Assembly (NCBI RefSeq): GCF_029784165.1
Contig: NC_073694.1
Span: 24,748,506-24,812,505 of the forward strand
Length of the DNA stretch: 64,000 bases
Direction of reading: 5' to 3'
Source: Wyeomyia smithii
Lineage: Eukaryota; Arthropoda; Insecta; Diptera; Culicidae
The position numbers and the translations under genes were made by a program. Positions 53,111 through 64,000 of the stretch are shown piece by piece. The notes below the pieces were generated by a model that was not told where the DNA came from, did not search any database, and worked only from the letters and a program-made list of their open reading frames with translations. The first letter of the stretch is position 1, and each line of letters begins with the position of its first letter.

Positions 53111-54468
53111 CGAGTCTACTTTTTGTTTAGTTTCAATTCAGCTACAACTAAGTCTCGAAATAGTAAAGATTCAGTCAAGTTCAGTTAAAGTTCAGTTTTA
53201 TCTCAGTTTCATTTAAATTTCTGTTTGATTACAGTTTTAGTGTAAAACAACAGATTATTCACACACACAAGAATACTTTTGACACTTTTACTACTTTTGA
53301 CAGTTATGTATAGTGCAGTTTTCACAATTTCCTCATGACGTTTTGATATTAATTTCTTCAAGTTTTGCGATGATCATTCTTGATTCAGTTGATATCATAA
53401 ATATATAACGAAAAAACTGTTTTTAACTCAACATCGAAACGTTTGGATTCGAAACGTTTTGTTTCCCACCTTAGTCTGACCCTGAGGTCAACATTCTGGT
53501 TCTCAGCCGATGAAACAATTAGGAAATTCGCTCGCCCTATTTTACAGTAAATCTACCTCACACACTTGACAATTGTTTTGTGGATTTTGCCTACAACCAA
53601 GGGTTACAGTTTATAGTAAAATACTTAATGAAAACACTAGTAGGGGCAGAAATTTTCGTCGAAATCGAAAAAGTTCCAAGAAGCGAGAAACGCAGGAAAC
53701 GGGCATGCAATTGCAACCGAACCAGATTGCTTGCGATGTTTAGTCGGACTGACACTGTAAAGAGCACCGGATTTTGGATCATGGATTAAAATTCGGGAAA
53801 AAGCACTCACAAACACACGTGATTGTGGAAGAAAAAAAGCAAGGGGCATACAAGAAGCGACAGGATATGTACATTGTTATTCGCACAAGCAACAAGAATG
53901 GTAAAGATAGGAGAATGCACCCTGGGAAAGAAGTAAGTAGGGAACAGCTGAGCTCTGCTATTGAACCAGGAATTAACCTACTTGATGAGAAGAAGACACC
54001 ACCATGCGGAGGAAAGTTCGAACATCTGTCAATTACTTCATATAATTAGCAGCCGGCACGGTAGCAAGGAGAAGCAATTGACAGTTGCACAACAGCCTAC
54101 TACGACGGATTGCAACTTTCTCGATCGAGAACTTTTTGCTTACGAAATTACCGTTTCGCACAAAAAGAGATCCTGTCGATTAAGTGCAAGTTCCACCAGC
54201 AGCGAAGCAAAAAAGTGCAACGAAACGCATCAACCCCTAGAAGAAACGAGGTCGGTTGACTTCCGTTCGATTTTCGTTCCTTGCCCTTTCCTTAACCAGA
54301 ACAGCTGAATGCAACCGAACAAACGCCGCCAGAACCCCGACAGATGAGAGCGAAAGGTGCTACGCTGCATTTCCTTTTTTGTTTTTTTTCTGTTGCTTCT
54401 TTCGGGGCTCCCGTTCTGCTGTCGCTTTTCATCGTCGCCTTCGACCGCGAAGCAAAGTCCTCCCTGCC
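53111..54468. other. Mixed sequence, no gene supported
   Basis: 53580-54450 is GC-richer and transposon-free and resembles the segments at 45.6-47.2 kb in texture, but no coding or splice pattern could be defended. Confidence 0.35.
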
Positions 54469-54471
54469 TAA

Positions 54472-55340
54472 GGCTACTGACATACTGAGGCGTCAAATGA
54501 AGCGAAGCAAGAAGCGTCGCAAAAACGTCCGAGCTACTTCTTTGAACGTCTATATGAAACGCTTAAACCGGTCATACTGGAGCGGCAAAGACGCGTCGAT
54601 AGAGGCGGCGAAACAGAACGAGTAGTGTTTTGACGCGCGTATATGTAAGCGGTAATACCATATTCAGACTAAATCTTTTATCGCCAGGTGCTTTATATTT
54701 GCTTTGTTTTGGTTTGGTAATTTAAAAAAGCAAATAAAATACATTTTCGTTTAGAAAATGTTAAAATGTTTAGAAGAGGGTTGTGCAGTAAATCCATGTT
54801 CAGACTAAAACTGATATCGCCAGGTACTTAATATTTGCTTTATTTTGGTCTTAAATCTTAAAAAAGAAAAAAAGTAGGATAGAAAATACTATCGGGAAAA
54901 ATTTTCAGGTCGTCGGGAAAATAGCACTGATATTATTGATTGATATTGTTGAGTTTTGATTTGAATGGCCAGAAATTTAGCATGCTGAACTTCTTTGGTT
55001 GCTCGGGGTCAACGGGTTTAAAATTCAGAATAATTTCTTACATTTTTTACTACGTCTGTAGCGCAACTCACTTCAGTAATATTATTTTATTTCATGAAAA
55101 AATCTCTGTGTTACCTAAAACGTAATTTTCCGTGCTTGAAGAAGCAAAAATATCTTCATTGGACGAATTCATATTTCCTTCAAACAAAACCGCTACTGGA
55201 ATCTAGGAATTTGACAACACAACGCATTTGCGACGCTCGCTCCAGTATGTCATAGGAAGCTTCACCCAACGCTTCTGTTTATTCCGCTTCTCAAACGCTC
55301 AACGCTTCGCTTCATTTGACGCCTCAGTATGACAGTAGCC
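54472..55340. mobile_element. PIF/Harbinger-like MITE, copy B (869 bp), inverted relative to copy A
   Basis: Same GGCTA...CATACTGAGGCGTC ends. Target duplication TAA (54469-54471, 55341-55343), fitting the TWA target of Harbinger elements. The interior is colinear with copy A read in reverse. Confidence 0.85.
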
Positions 55341-55343
55341 TAA

Positions 55344-56479
55344 TAACCCTGACGCGCAGCTGGTACCGAATGTTGCCCGACAGGAACAGCACAACAACAG
55401 CAGAGGAGAAAAAAACGAAGCCAACGTTCGATCAATGTACAATTTACACAATTTTACAGCACTCACATTTCTTTCGGTGTATGGCGGGTGCAATTGGAAA
55501 GAAGCAGCTGGTGGTACTGCTGTCCTACCAGAGAACCGCCATGCTGCTGTTGGGTTACGATCAGGAGGCCTTTGGGCTCTAGGAACGTGCGCGCCAATGG
55601 CTGCACGCAGGTAGTTGATTTTTTTTTCAGGGGGGGAAAAGAACGAATTAACAGCTAAACAAAAAAGCGACAAGGCATGACAGCTGATTACAACACGATT
55701 GGATCAGTTGGATCTTATCGGCAGCTGCAGAGTTGCTTTGCACAAGAACATGTGGAATGACGAGAATTAGGTTTGGAACTCAGCTGCTTGTTCAGTTTCA
55801 CTAAAATAATATCGACTCTAGCAAGTGTCAGTTGTGAATGTGCAGGAATTCGAAATGACTGGTCTCTTTTAGCAGGATTCTATTAATCATTATTCCCATA
55901 TTTGATAGGCACTATACTTTAGCTCATCGTGAAGAAATTCATATTTTATTGTTTAGAAACTATCTTTCTCTAGTATTATAGTAGGCCGTGGGTGCGTTCA
56001 CCACATTGGCTGTCATAGTATGCAACAATGTGTTGCACGGTGGCGAAGATTCAAGATTCATGTGTTGCTTTAACAATGATTGGTGAGGAGTGCGGAGTAT
56101 TCAAGCTCGAAATTTGGCGACCAGACTTGGGACCTTCAGTTTATCATTGAAATAAATTTTCGAAAAGAAATCATGTAAGCTAGCTTCCGAAATACTGATA
56201 CTAAACTGGCAAGAAAAGTTATGAAAAATATCCCTAATCAAGGTTCTAACAGCCAAAATGACGAAAAATATTTTGTCAAGTCCAGAAAAAAACAAATATT
56301 TTTACCGAGTTAGGCTCAAATAGCGAAAAAACGCTTCTAAAATGAAAACAAAAAATTGATGCTAAATTGAACTCTGAATAGAGAAAAATGTTTCCAAAAA
56401 TTAAAAATTAAAAAATAAAACACCATACTGAAGGTCAGAAAAGACGGCTCATTTTTGCGTTAGGTTCACATTTGAATTT
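55344..56479. other. GC-richer segment then AT-rich sequence, no gene supported
   Basis: 55344-55740 is mixed-complexity and free of recognised elements; a possible exon or promoter cannot be excluded. The rest is AT-rich. Confidence 0.35.
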
Positions 56480-56760
56480 CACGTTGTGTAACATTATTCT
56501 AATATTTTTTGTTGTAGGTTTCCAGTTGATTTTTTTGTCGTTTTTATCCTATTGTATTTCGCCTGTTGTGTTATTTCTCTTAATTTTTATGCTGTTTTTC
56601 CGTTCTACTATTTTCTGCTGAATTTTCTCTATTTTTTTCCTTTTCAATAATTTTCTGACATATTTGTTGGTTTATATTCCTTGTAGGTACTTTTTCTGCT
56701 ATATTTTTCCTGGTATATATTTTCTTTAAATTTTTTGACGTGCAAAATGTCATATTTGAA
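56480..56760 (+). repeat. Degenerate T-rich array
   Basis: Loose units of the type TTTTTCTGTTGTAT; same texture as 61186-62648 and 63256-64000. Confidence 0.55.
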
Positions 56761-57440
56761 ATCTCTTCTTTCTTCTAAGTGTTTTATCAAACTACAACTG
56801 TGATTAGAAGCCCCTGCAAATGCGCAGTAGTGTGATGTTCACCACAACTCGTTCATACTGTGCATAACCTGCGGTAATATGCGAAACTAATCCGATTTTA
56901 AACAGAAAAGTTCGACACGTTAACAATGCAGAATTCGTTTTAAAAGAAAATTCACAACAATTCATTAACAAGGATGTAACGTCTTAAAAAACGGTTACAG
57001 TCTGACATCACAGCAGAATTTAGACCTTCATACTCATGTCTTAACGCTAGCACGAACAGAAATTTTCCCCAGTCGCACGTCGGCAATATGCAATACGCAA
57101 CAGTTGCACTCTGGGCATCTGCTTCCATCCGATACAAGAATCAAGTCTTCTTCCCAAGCAGCCTCGGCAATTTTGTTTAGTTTCTCGTCGTTGCAGATTG
57201 CCTAAGTATTACTGAGTACCAGACACAGCTAGCAGATAGACGAGCGCTCCAGTATCAGAAATTCTCAATATTTAACACCATTTCTTTTCATCTTTCTTTC
57301 AACAGGGTCAACCGAGAACATATCGATCGTATTCTCAAACCTAATGCAAGAAATACATCAACATTCTATAGTAAGTTTCCGTTTTTGGCAACAAAATTTT
57401 TAATTTCAGTTGCCAAAACTGGAACCGTGCCAAAAACGGA
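56761..57440. other. Unassigned sequence
   Basis: No gene or clear repeat. Confidence 0.35.
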
Positions 57441-59200
57441 AACCTTTTTTGCCTTTCTCCTAGAAAGGTATAGCAATCACTGGAAAAACCAAAGGTATAA
57501 AAGTGGTCCCAATGGCCGAATATCATATACCACTCGACCCCTTTCGACGAACTGAGCATTTTCTGTATGTATGTATGTATGTGTGTATGTGTGTGTGTGT
57601 GAGTGTATGTGCAACTTTTTTTTCTTACTCACTTTTCTCAGAGATGGCTGGACCGATTTTCATAAAATTAATTGCAAATGAAAGGGCTAGTTGCGCCATA
57701 GGTTGCTATTGAATTTCATTGTAATCGGATTTTTGGTTTAGAGGTTATGTATCAAAATGTAAAAATCACGAAACATCAATATCTCAGAAACCACACAACC
57801 GATTTCAATAAAACTGGTTTCAAAAGATCGGGCTGTCTTCAGAACCCCTAACTTTTGAATATCGTTATAATTGATCATATGGTTCAAAAGTTATGCAAAG
57901 AAAAGTTATCATGAGGTTTTTTAAACTCACTCATTTTTCTCAGAGATGGCTAAACCGATTTTCCCAAAACTAGTGTCAAATGAAAGGTCTAGTTTCCGCA
58001 TAGGTTGCTATTGAGTTTCATTGCAATCAGATTGTAACTTTGTCCGTTGTTCATAAAAATGTGAAATCACATAATGAAAGTAAACATGTTGACTTCCTCC
58101 TAACGATCACTGGCCAATTTAAAGGTAGAAAAGTGATCCAAATGGCCGAATGTCATATACTACTCGACTCAGTTCGACGAATCGAGCATTTTCTGCATAT
58201 AAGCATGTATAGGTGTATATGTTTGTGTGTGAGTGTGTACGTGTGTATGTGCACCTTTTTTACGCACTCATTTTTCTCAGAGATGGTCTGACCGAAACGA
58301 TTTCAATGAAATTGATTGCAAATGAAAGGTCTAGTTGCCCTGTAAGACCCTATTGAATTTTATTGTAATCTGGTTTCTAGTTTAGAGGTTATGTATCAAA
58401 ATGTAAAAATCACGAAACATCAATATCTCAGAAACTACTAAACTGATTTGAACAAAATTGGTTTCAAATGAACGGGCTACCTTAAAAACCCTCAGCTTTT
58501 GAATTTTATTAAGATTGAACATATGGTTCAGAAGTTATGGAAAGAAACGTGTTCTGGAGACTATTTAATCTCACTTATATTTCTCCTAGATGGCTGGCCC
58601 GATTTTTATTAAATCAGTGTCATATGGAAGGTCTTGTTGCCCCATAAGACCCAAATGTTTTTTTTTACAAACGGATTATTACTTTGCCTGTTATGTTTAA
58701 AAATGTGAAATCCAGCTATGAAAAGAAACATATTCCGAAGACAACTTGGACTCACTCACTTTTCTCAGAGATGGTTGACCCGATTTCCACAGAATTAGTA
58801 TCAAATGAAAGGTCTAGCTGCCTCATAACACTCTATTGAATTTTGCTGTAATCAGACTGTAACTTCGTCTGTAATGTATCGAAATGTGAAAATCACGAAA
58901 CTTCATTATCTTCGAATCTACACAACCGATTTGAATAATATTGATATCAGATGAACGGGCTAGTTAAGGGTTAACTGAATTATGATTGAACACCTGGTTT
59001 CAAAGTTTGGCTGCCCTATTCGTTACCTTTTCATTTGATTGTAATCAAACTTAAGAAATCGTTGTAAAACAACGAAAGTCTATTATCTCAAGTATTACAC
59101 GACTTATTTGAACATAACTAGTGTCATACAAACGAGACATCTCAAACTTTTGACGTTGACTAACGTCTATACCGAAGTTAGGCCTCTGAATTTAAAAATC
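57441..59200 (+). repeat. Divergent tandem repeat of about 300 bp, five units
   Basis: The phrase TTTCTCAGAGATGGCTGG, followed by CCGATTTT and AAATGAAAGGTCTAGTTGC, recurs near 57637, 57938, 58272, 58580 and 58763. A second phrase, AATCACGAAACATCAATATC, recurs between them. TATG/TGTG microsatellites sit at 57563-57605 and 58205-58252. No intact coding frame. Confidence 0.78.
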
Positions 59201-59511
59201 TAGTAATTCAACCAGGGAAAACCAGAGAAAAGTGGTCAGGTTTTGAGCGCTTATTTTGCAGTCATCTATAATCAGATTTTCGAGGTTTTGGCATCAATCG
59301 ATCAGAAATTCTTTTACGGTTAAATTTATGTAACAAAAACAAACTTTTGTTTGAGATACACTATTGAAAAATTGGTAATTAATATCGATTGTCTAAATCA
59401 TACCGCGCAGCCAATCACTACCTCTCTTCCCAAGCACAGTCGACACTAACGGATACAATCGATCTGACTTTGTTGTTATTGTTGTTGTCACTTTCTGTTT
59501 CCGATGTTTAT

Positions 59512-60265
59512 GCTGCTGCTAGCGGAAAAAACCTTGCAAATATGCATCTTTTTGTTGGTGTTAATATTACGACAGCGGCCTCCGGCGCCCCATCATTCTG
59601 ATTCCAAAACCGCACCAGTGACATGCGGACGCTAGGTGATAGCAGCTGAAAGGAGGAAATACAAAATAGTACCGTTCATCTCGTGCCGGTTTCACCCGTA
59701 ATGCTGGTGGCTTTAGTATTAAATGGCTACTGCAAAACACTTAAATGGCTGAAATTCTGGACGGACTAACCAAAAAACAACAATGCCTCGAAATTTTGGT
59801 ACAGAAGTGGCTAATTTAATTTTCTGTTTTACCAAATGCTGCTGCTAGCGGAAAAAACCTTGCAAAAATGCATGTTTGTGTTGGTGTTAATATTACGACA
59901 GCGGTCGGCGCAGCTTTCAAGAAACATTTGTCTCTACCATTCCATTATCTATGTAGCCCCTCCTTCTTTCTAATTATCTGACGAAGCCTTGGTATAAAAC
60001 GTATCGTTCGAACATTTCACCCCATCAGTTTCATTATTAAACCGCACCGGATACATACGGACGCTCGGTGTTAGCAGCTAAAAGGAGGAAAAACAAAATA
60101 GTACCGGTCATCTCGTGCCGGTTTCACCCGTGATGCTGATGGCTGTTAGTAATAAATAGCTACTGCAAAATACTGAAATGGCTGGAATTCTGGACGGACT
60201 AACCAGTAAACGAAGATAATCGGCAACTGGTACCTTTTGGTGCCTTGAAATTTTGTTACAGAAGT
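59512..60265 (+). repeat. Direct tandem duplication, unit about 330-430 bp
   Basis: 59512-59830 and 59836-60265 both start GCTGCTAGCGGAAAAAACCT and share CGGACGCT, TCTCGTGCCGGTTTCACCCG and TTCTGGACGGACTAACCA. The second copy carries about 100 additional bases. Confidence 0.82.
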
Positions 60266-60340
60266 TTTGTAAAAGAAGCGTTGCAATTCCCTCTACTATT
60301 TGCTTCAATGGAATTTTTTTTTTATAAGAATACGGTAGTC

Positions 60341-60380
60341 AACGTCATGCGGTCGTGTCTTGAATACCACCCTCCTACTT
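60341..60380 (+). repeat. Dispersed motif repeat, copy 3
   Basis: ATGCGGTCGTGTCTTGAATA then CCTCCTACTTTTTT, as at 3772. Confidence 0.6.
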
Positions 60381-60469
60381 TTTTTTTTGTTATGGACTTC
60401 CTCACTGCGACCAGAACCGTAGATCTATTGTGAGATATGCCCGGGTGTCTGCTGCTGTTCAGCGTAAAG

Positions 60470-60615
60470 GAAGGGTAACTGGTGGGGAGCCTGAGAATGA
60501 ACCCATGCTTAAGTCCTTTTTGACATCGGATGGCCTGGTTCTACTAAGATTCGAACCCACGACCATCCGCTTGACAAAGCAAACTCTGTAACTTTGCGGT
60601 TACGCAGCTCCCCTA
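60470..60615 (-). mobile_element. tRNA-derived SINE (second type), copy 2
   Basis: Minus-strand head GGGGAGCTGCGTAACCGC and B-box GGGTTCGAATCTTAG; matches 10525-10672. Confidence 0.75.
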
Positions 60616-61148
60616 AACTTACAAATAACAAACTTCATAACAATTTGATATGCTGTTCAAAGTTTAGAAAGAAAAGAAATTCAAAGACTATTCAACACTT
60701 TACCTGCTTTGATCAATATATATGGCCTCAACATGATTTAAATGCGGTATCGTACTATCTGAACGTTCCCGGTATCGCTCGTGATTGAATTGTTCGAAAT
60801 TAAGGGTCATTTCTTAAGCACTAACATTACGTCAAATTTCATATTTTATACTTTAATTACAACATCAATATTTTAGAACCCAAAGAGTGAATAAACCTTT
60901 ATTGGATAGCATTCATATAACTCTATTTTTACAAATAATAAGTTTGAATGAGAAAGGCTGAGTCTGACCGCTAGGTGGATTAATTTAAGTTTTGTTATTA
61001 ATATATTCGATTTGGGACTTCAAAATTATTATTAAAGTTTATTTATTTATATGATTCAAAAGGTTTTTAACAAAATCCGTCGTATATAACGTACAGTAAT
61101 AACGAATTTCAAATTTGTTGTCACTTTTATTCTCTGGTATCTGGTAAT
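60616..61148. other. AT-rich sequence without a recognised feature
   Basis: Nothing supported. Confidence 0.4.
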
Positions 61149-61185
61149 CTTGCGGTCGTGTCTTATATACAACCTCTTCAACTAT
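61149..61185 (+). repeat. Dispersed motif repeat, copy 4
   Basis: TTGCGGTCGTGTCTTATATA then CAACCTCTTC, heading the T-rich array that follows. Confidence 0.55.
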
Positions 61186-62648
61186 TGTACATTTTCTGTT
61201 GAGTTTTTCTTTTGACTAGATTTTTGATATATTTTTCGTTGTTTTCTTTCTACTGCATTTTTTCGTCATTATACTCTGGTTGTTACACCTTTTTCGTTGG
61301 ATTTTTTCTAACGAGCAATGTTTCATTTTTTTCTATTGAGTTTTAGGTCATTTTAGTGGTATTTTATCATATATTTTCTATTGTATTGTTTTTCTCTTTT
61401 TATATTAATTTTTCTTTGTATTCATATTACTGTATTTTTCACTAAGTTTATGTTAAAGTTAACTATTTCATAACGTTTTAGTATTTTTTTTTTCATTTAA
61501 TTCTTTTTTGTTTATTTCTGTGTCATTCTTGTAATAATTACGCGTGCTATATTTTTTATGTAATTTTATAATTTTTTGTACCGTTCTTGTGTCATCTTTC
61601 TTCATTTATAAAGTTATTTTTGTGTAATTTTCATATTATTTTTATACTTTTCATACAATAAAAAATATTGTTTAATCATTTTTATGTTATACTTGATGTT
61701 ATTCCAATTTTCATAGTTTTTACCGTTTTAATTGTTGTTTACATTTTCCATATCTTGAATATTGTTGAAATTTTAGTTGTTATTTACATTTGAATCATTT
61801 TTGGTATTTATGACATCAAACATAGGACAATTTTGCCTTTATGGTTCTTTTCAATAGCTTCACATTATTATTGAATGCATGACATTTTTTTCCTTTTCAC
61901 GGCACTTTTTTGTAAGTTTGTTAGTTTTATAATATTTTCATATAACTTTGCTGTTTATTGTTTTTGTTTTTTTTTTTGCAGGTTCTATGTTTGTATAATT
62001 TTCATGTTATTTTGAATCATTCCTGTTTAATTGTAGTGCAGTTATGATGTAAATTTTGTTTTTTTTTCTTTTGCCACTTAGTGCCATTCTTGTGTTGTGT
62101 TATATCTTTTATATCCTGTGGTATCGTTTTGTATCGTTTTTAGCTAATTTTCGTGTCATATCTTTCAAGCAGGTCATTTTCGCTTGAAATTTTCCACTAT
62201 CTCCGTTTCCTTTTCATTTACATTTTTTGGATAGTTAATGCTGGTTACATTTTAATATTTTTTTGTCAATTTTGAGTTTTTGCGTCCTTTTTAATCATTT
62301 TTGAGTTATTCTTGTGTCATTGTTGTGCTACTTTTAAGTCATTTTCGTGTATGTTGTTATTTTCTGTTTCATATATTTTAATGTTATTTTTGTGCCTTTT
62401 TCCCGCTTTTTTATTGTTTCTGTGTCATAGTTTGTCATTTAAGTATATGCTGTTTTAATTTTATCTTCATTTTCATGTGCTGATATATTAAACATGTTTG
62501 TTTCTTCCTTTCATTTTTTATGTTTTCTTAAGTTCATTGCTTTTTTGTGTCCTTCTTTAATCATCTTCCATATTTGTGTGGCATTTTTGTCATATTTGAC
62601 GTTGTTTGCATTTTTTTTAAATTCCGGTTTTATTATTTTCATTCTATA
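61186..62648 (+). repeat. Degenerate T-rich array
   Basis: 1.4 kb of loose units like TTATTTTTGTGTCAT, roughly 14-18 bases each, with no fixed period and no long open frame. Strong T over A asymmetry. Confidence 0.6.
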
Positions 62649-62650
62649 AA

Positions 62651-63253
62651 CAGTCATACCTCGATATAAGGAAACTTTATTTTTATTTTCATTACGTAAT
62701 GTCGAGTTACGTTATATCGAAGCAAAAAAAAATTTTTTTTAGTTTATGCAAGAATGTTAATGGTTACTCAAAGATACGCGAAAACCTATTTACCATAACC
62801 TATCAGTATTTTTAAACCTTTCTTATGCCCTTTTAGAAATATTTTCAGAAGCAAAATAATATTTTTTCCAATTGATACAAGAGGTCACTCAAAGATGTGT
62901 AAAAACCTATTTCCCATCACCTATCAGTATTTTTAAACCATTCTTATGCCAATTTAGGACAATTTCTGCAAGCAAAAAAATTTTTTTTTAATTGATGCAA
63001 GACTGTTGATGGTTACTCACAGATGCGCGAAAACCTATTTTCCATCACCTATATGTATTTTTGAACCTTTCTCATGCCCATTTAGGACAATTTTCGCATT
63101 GGTTTAATTGGTTTCAAAACTTACTACAAACATTTTTTTTTAACCGATTTATACCCCAAAAACAGTTGCTGTATCATTTATTTTTAATTTCAATACATCT
63201 TGAAAAGTTACGTTATAACGAGGTAAAAGTTACGTTATATCGAGGTATGACTG
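62651..63253. mobile_element. Pogo/Tigger-like MITE with internal tandem repeats
   Basis: Ends CAGTCATACCTCGATATAA and inverted partner, with TA at the right edge (AA at the left, probably mutated). Three internal units of about 125 bp (near 62735, 62860 and 62985) share GCGAAAACCTATTT, CACCTATCAGTATTTTT and CTTATGCCCATTTAGGAC. TTACGTTATATCGA recurs near both ends. Confidence 0.82.
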
Positions 63254-63255
63254 TA

Positions 63256-64000
63256 TTTGTTTTTGAATTTCTCTAAATTTTTTACAAATAAACAGTTCAT
63301 TTTTTGAAATTTTGTTCTATTTTGTGACATTGTTGTAACATTGTAGCGACTTACTTTTATTTTTCATTTGTGTCGTTTTGTACCGTACTTTTTTCTCCTG
63401 TATTTTTTTTTTTTGTTATATATTTGTGTTTGTTTTCCTATTACTGCATTTTTTCTACTGTATTTTTTCCCTGTTTTGTTTTTTTTTTCATATTTTCAAT
63501 TTTGTCTAATTTTCTATTTAACATTTTCTCGCTGTATTTGTTTGTTACTCATTTCGTTACTTTTTACAGTATTTTTTATATTTTTTTACTGTATTTCTAG
63601 TATTTTTTTCTGTTTCTGATTATACGTTTTCTTTTGTATTTTTATCTTTTCAATTATTTTCTCTGATATTTTTTCCTTGAATTTTTATGATGTTTTTTTC
63701 TTTCTAAATATTTTCTCATTGTATGTTTTCTATTGTTACTTTTTTTGTTTTTCTTTGCAGTATTTTTCAATTATTTTTTTTTAATTTTATTTTGTTGAAA
63801 ATAGCAATTTTTTCTACTATAAGAGTACTGTGTTTTTTCCATTTATATTTCCTTTTGCTGTATTTTTTCTGTTGTGTTTTCTAGTTGATAATTCTCTGTT
63901 GTATTCTTCTTTTGATCATTTCTCTGGGTATTTTCTGTTATTGTTTTCTTTCTGCTATGTATTTTTGTTGTATTCCATCTGAGTAATTTTTCATTGCATT
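63256..64000 (+). repeat. Degenerate T-rich array, continuing to the window edge
   Basis: Same texture as 61186-62648, so the MITE at 62651 sits inside one array. Open frames here are low-complexity Phe/Leu runs and are not taken as genes. Confidence 0.6.

Noticed and set aside
63368..63619. Hydrophobic open frames near the right edge
   Set aside because: Phe/Leu runs are a by-product of the T-rich array.

Overview
The window looks like a gene-poor stretch of an insect nuclear genome, most likely a culicine (Aedes-like) mosquito. The reasons are short GT-AG introns in insect-type genes, three tRNA-derived SINE families, Penelope, Ty3/gypsy, LINE, mariner, ITmD37E-like and hAT relics, and many MITEs. 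Species is inferred from this repertoire and was not checked by any search.

Three host genes can be supported. (1) A cysteine-type glutathione peroxidase (GPx/PHGPx family) on the + strand has its first coding exon at 2592-2695 and two further exons at 11709-11947 and 12152-12462. The 9-kb first intron is packed with transposon debris. Joined in phase, the exons encode 217 residues with an N-terminal leader. (2) The MSL2 homologue, a RING plus CXC E3 ubiquitin ligase, is on the + strand in four exons from 14154 to 16699 (778 residues). (3) A MEX3-family RNA-binding protein with two KH domains is on the - strand at 35137-36669 (510 residues, one coding exon). It is followed by about 5 kb of transposon-free, A-rich (on its own strand) sequence that is probably a long 3' UTR, and it is preceded by a likely 5'-UTR intron with an acceptor at 36893.

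Layout: 1-2591, upstream/5' region of GPx. 2696-11708, GPx intron 1 with a minisatellite, SINEs, a Penelope-like element flanked by inverted pLTRs and an ITmD37E-like copy. 12463-13600, GPx 3' region with a MITE and a nested palindrome. 13640-17162, MSL2. 17380-29100, a graveyard of Ty3/gypsy, mariner, LINE and hAT relics, including a LINE split by a 965-bp Transib-like insertion. 30340-36892, the MEX3 transcription unit. 37-44.9 kb, MITEs, mariner-type relics and a SINE. 44.95-47.3 kb, GC-richer sequence with promoter/first-exon character, split by a Harbinger-like MITE. 47.3-64 kb, almost purely repetitive and AT-rich.

The three genes do not form a pathway: GPx removes peroxides, MSL2 is a chromatin/ubiquitin factor and MEX3 acts after transcription. 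The most interesting signals are the Transib-like insertion with perfect RSS-type heptamers at both ends, the hidden GPx first exon, the nested foldback between GPx and MSL2, the transposon-free MEX3 3' region, and a recurrent motif that heads T-rich degenerate arrays.
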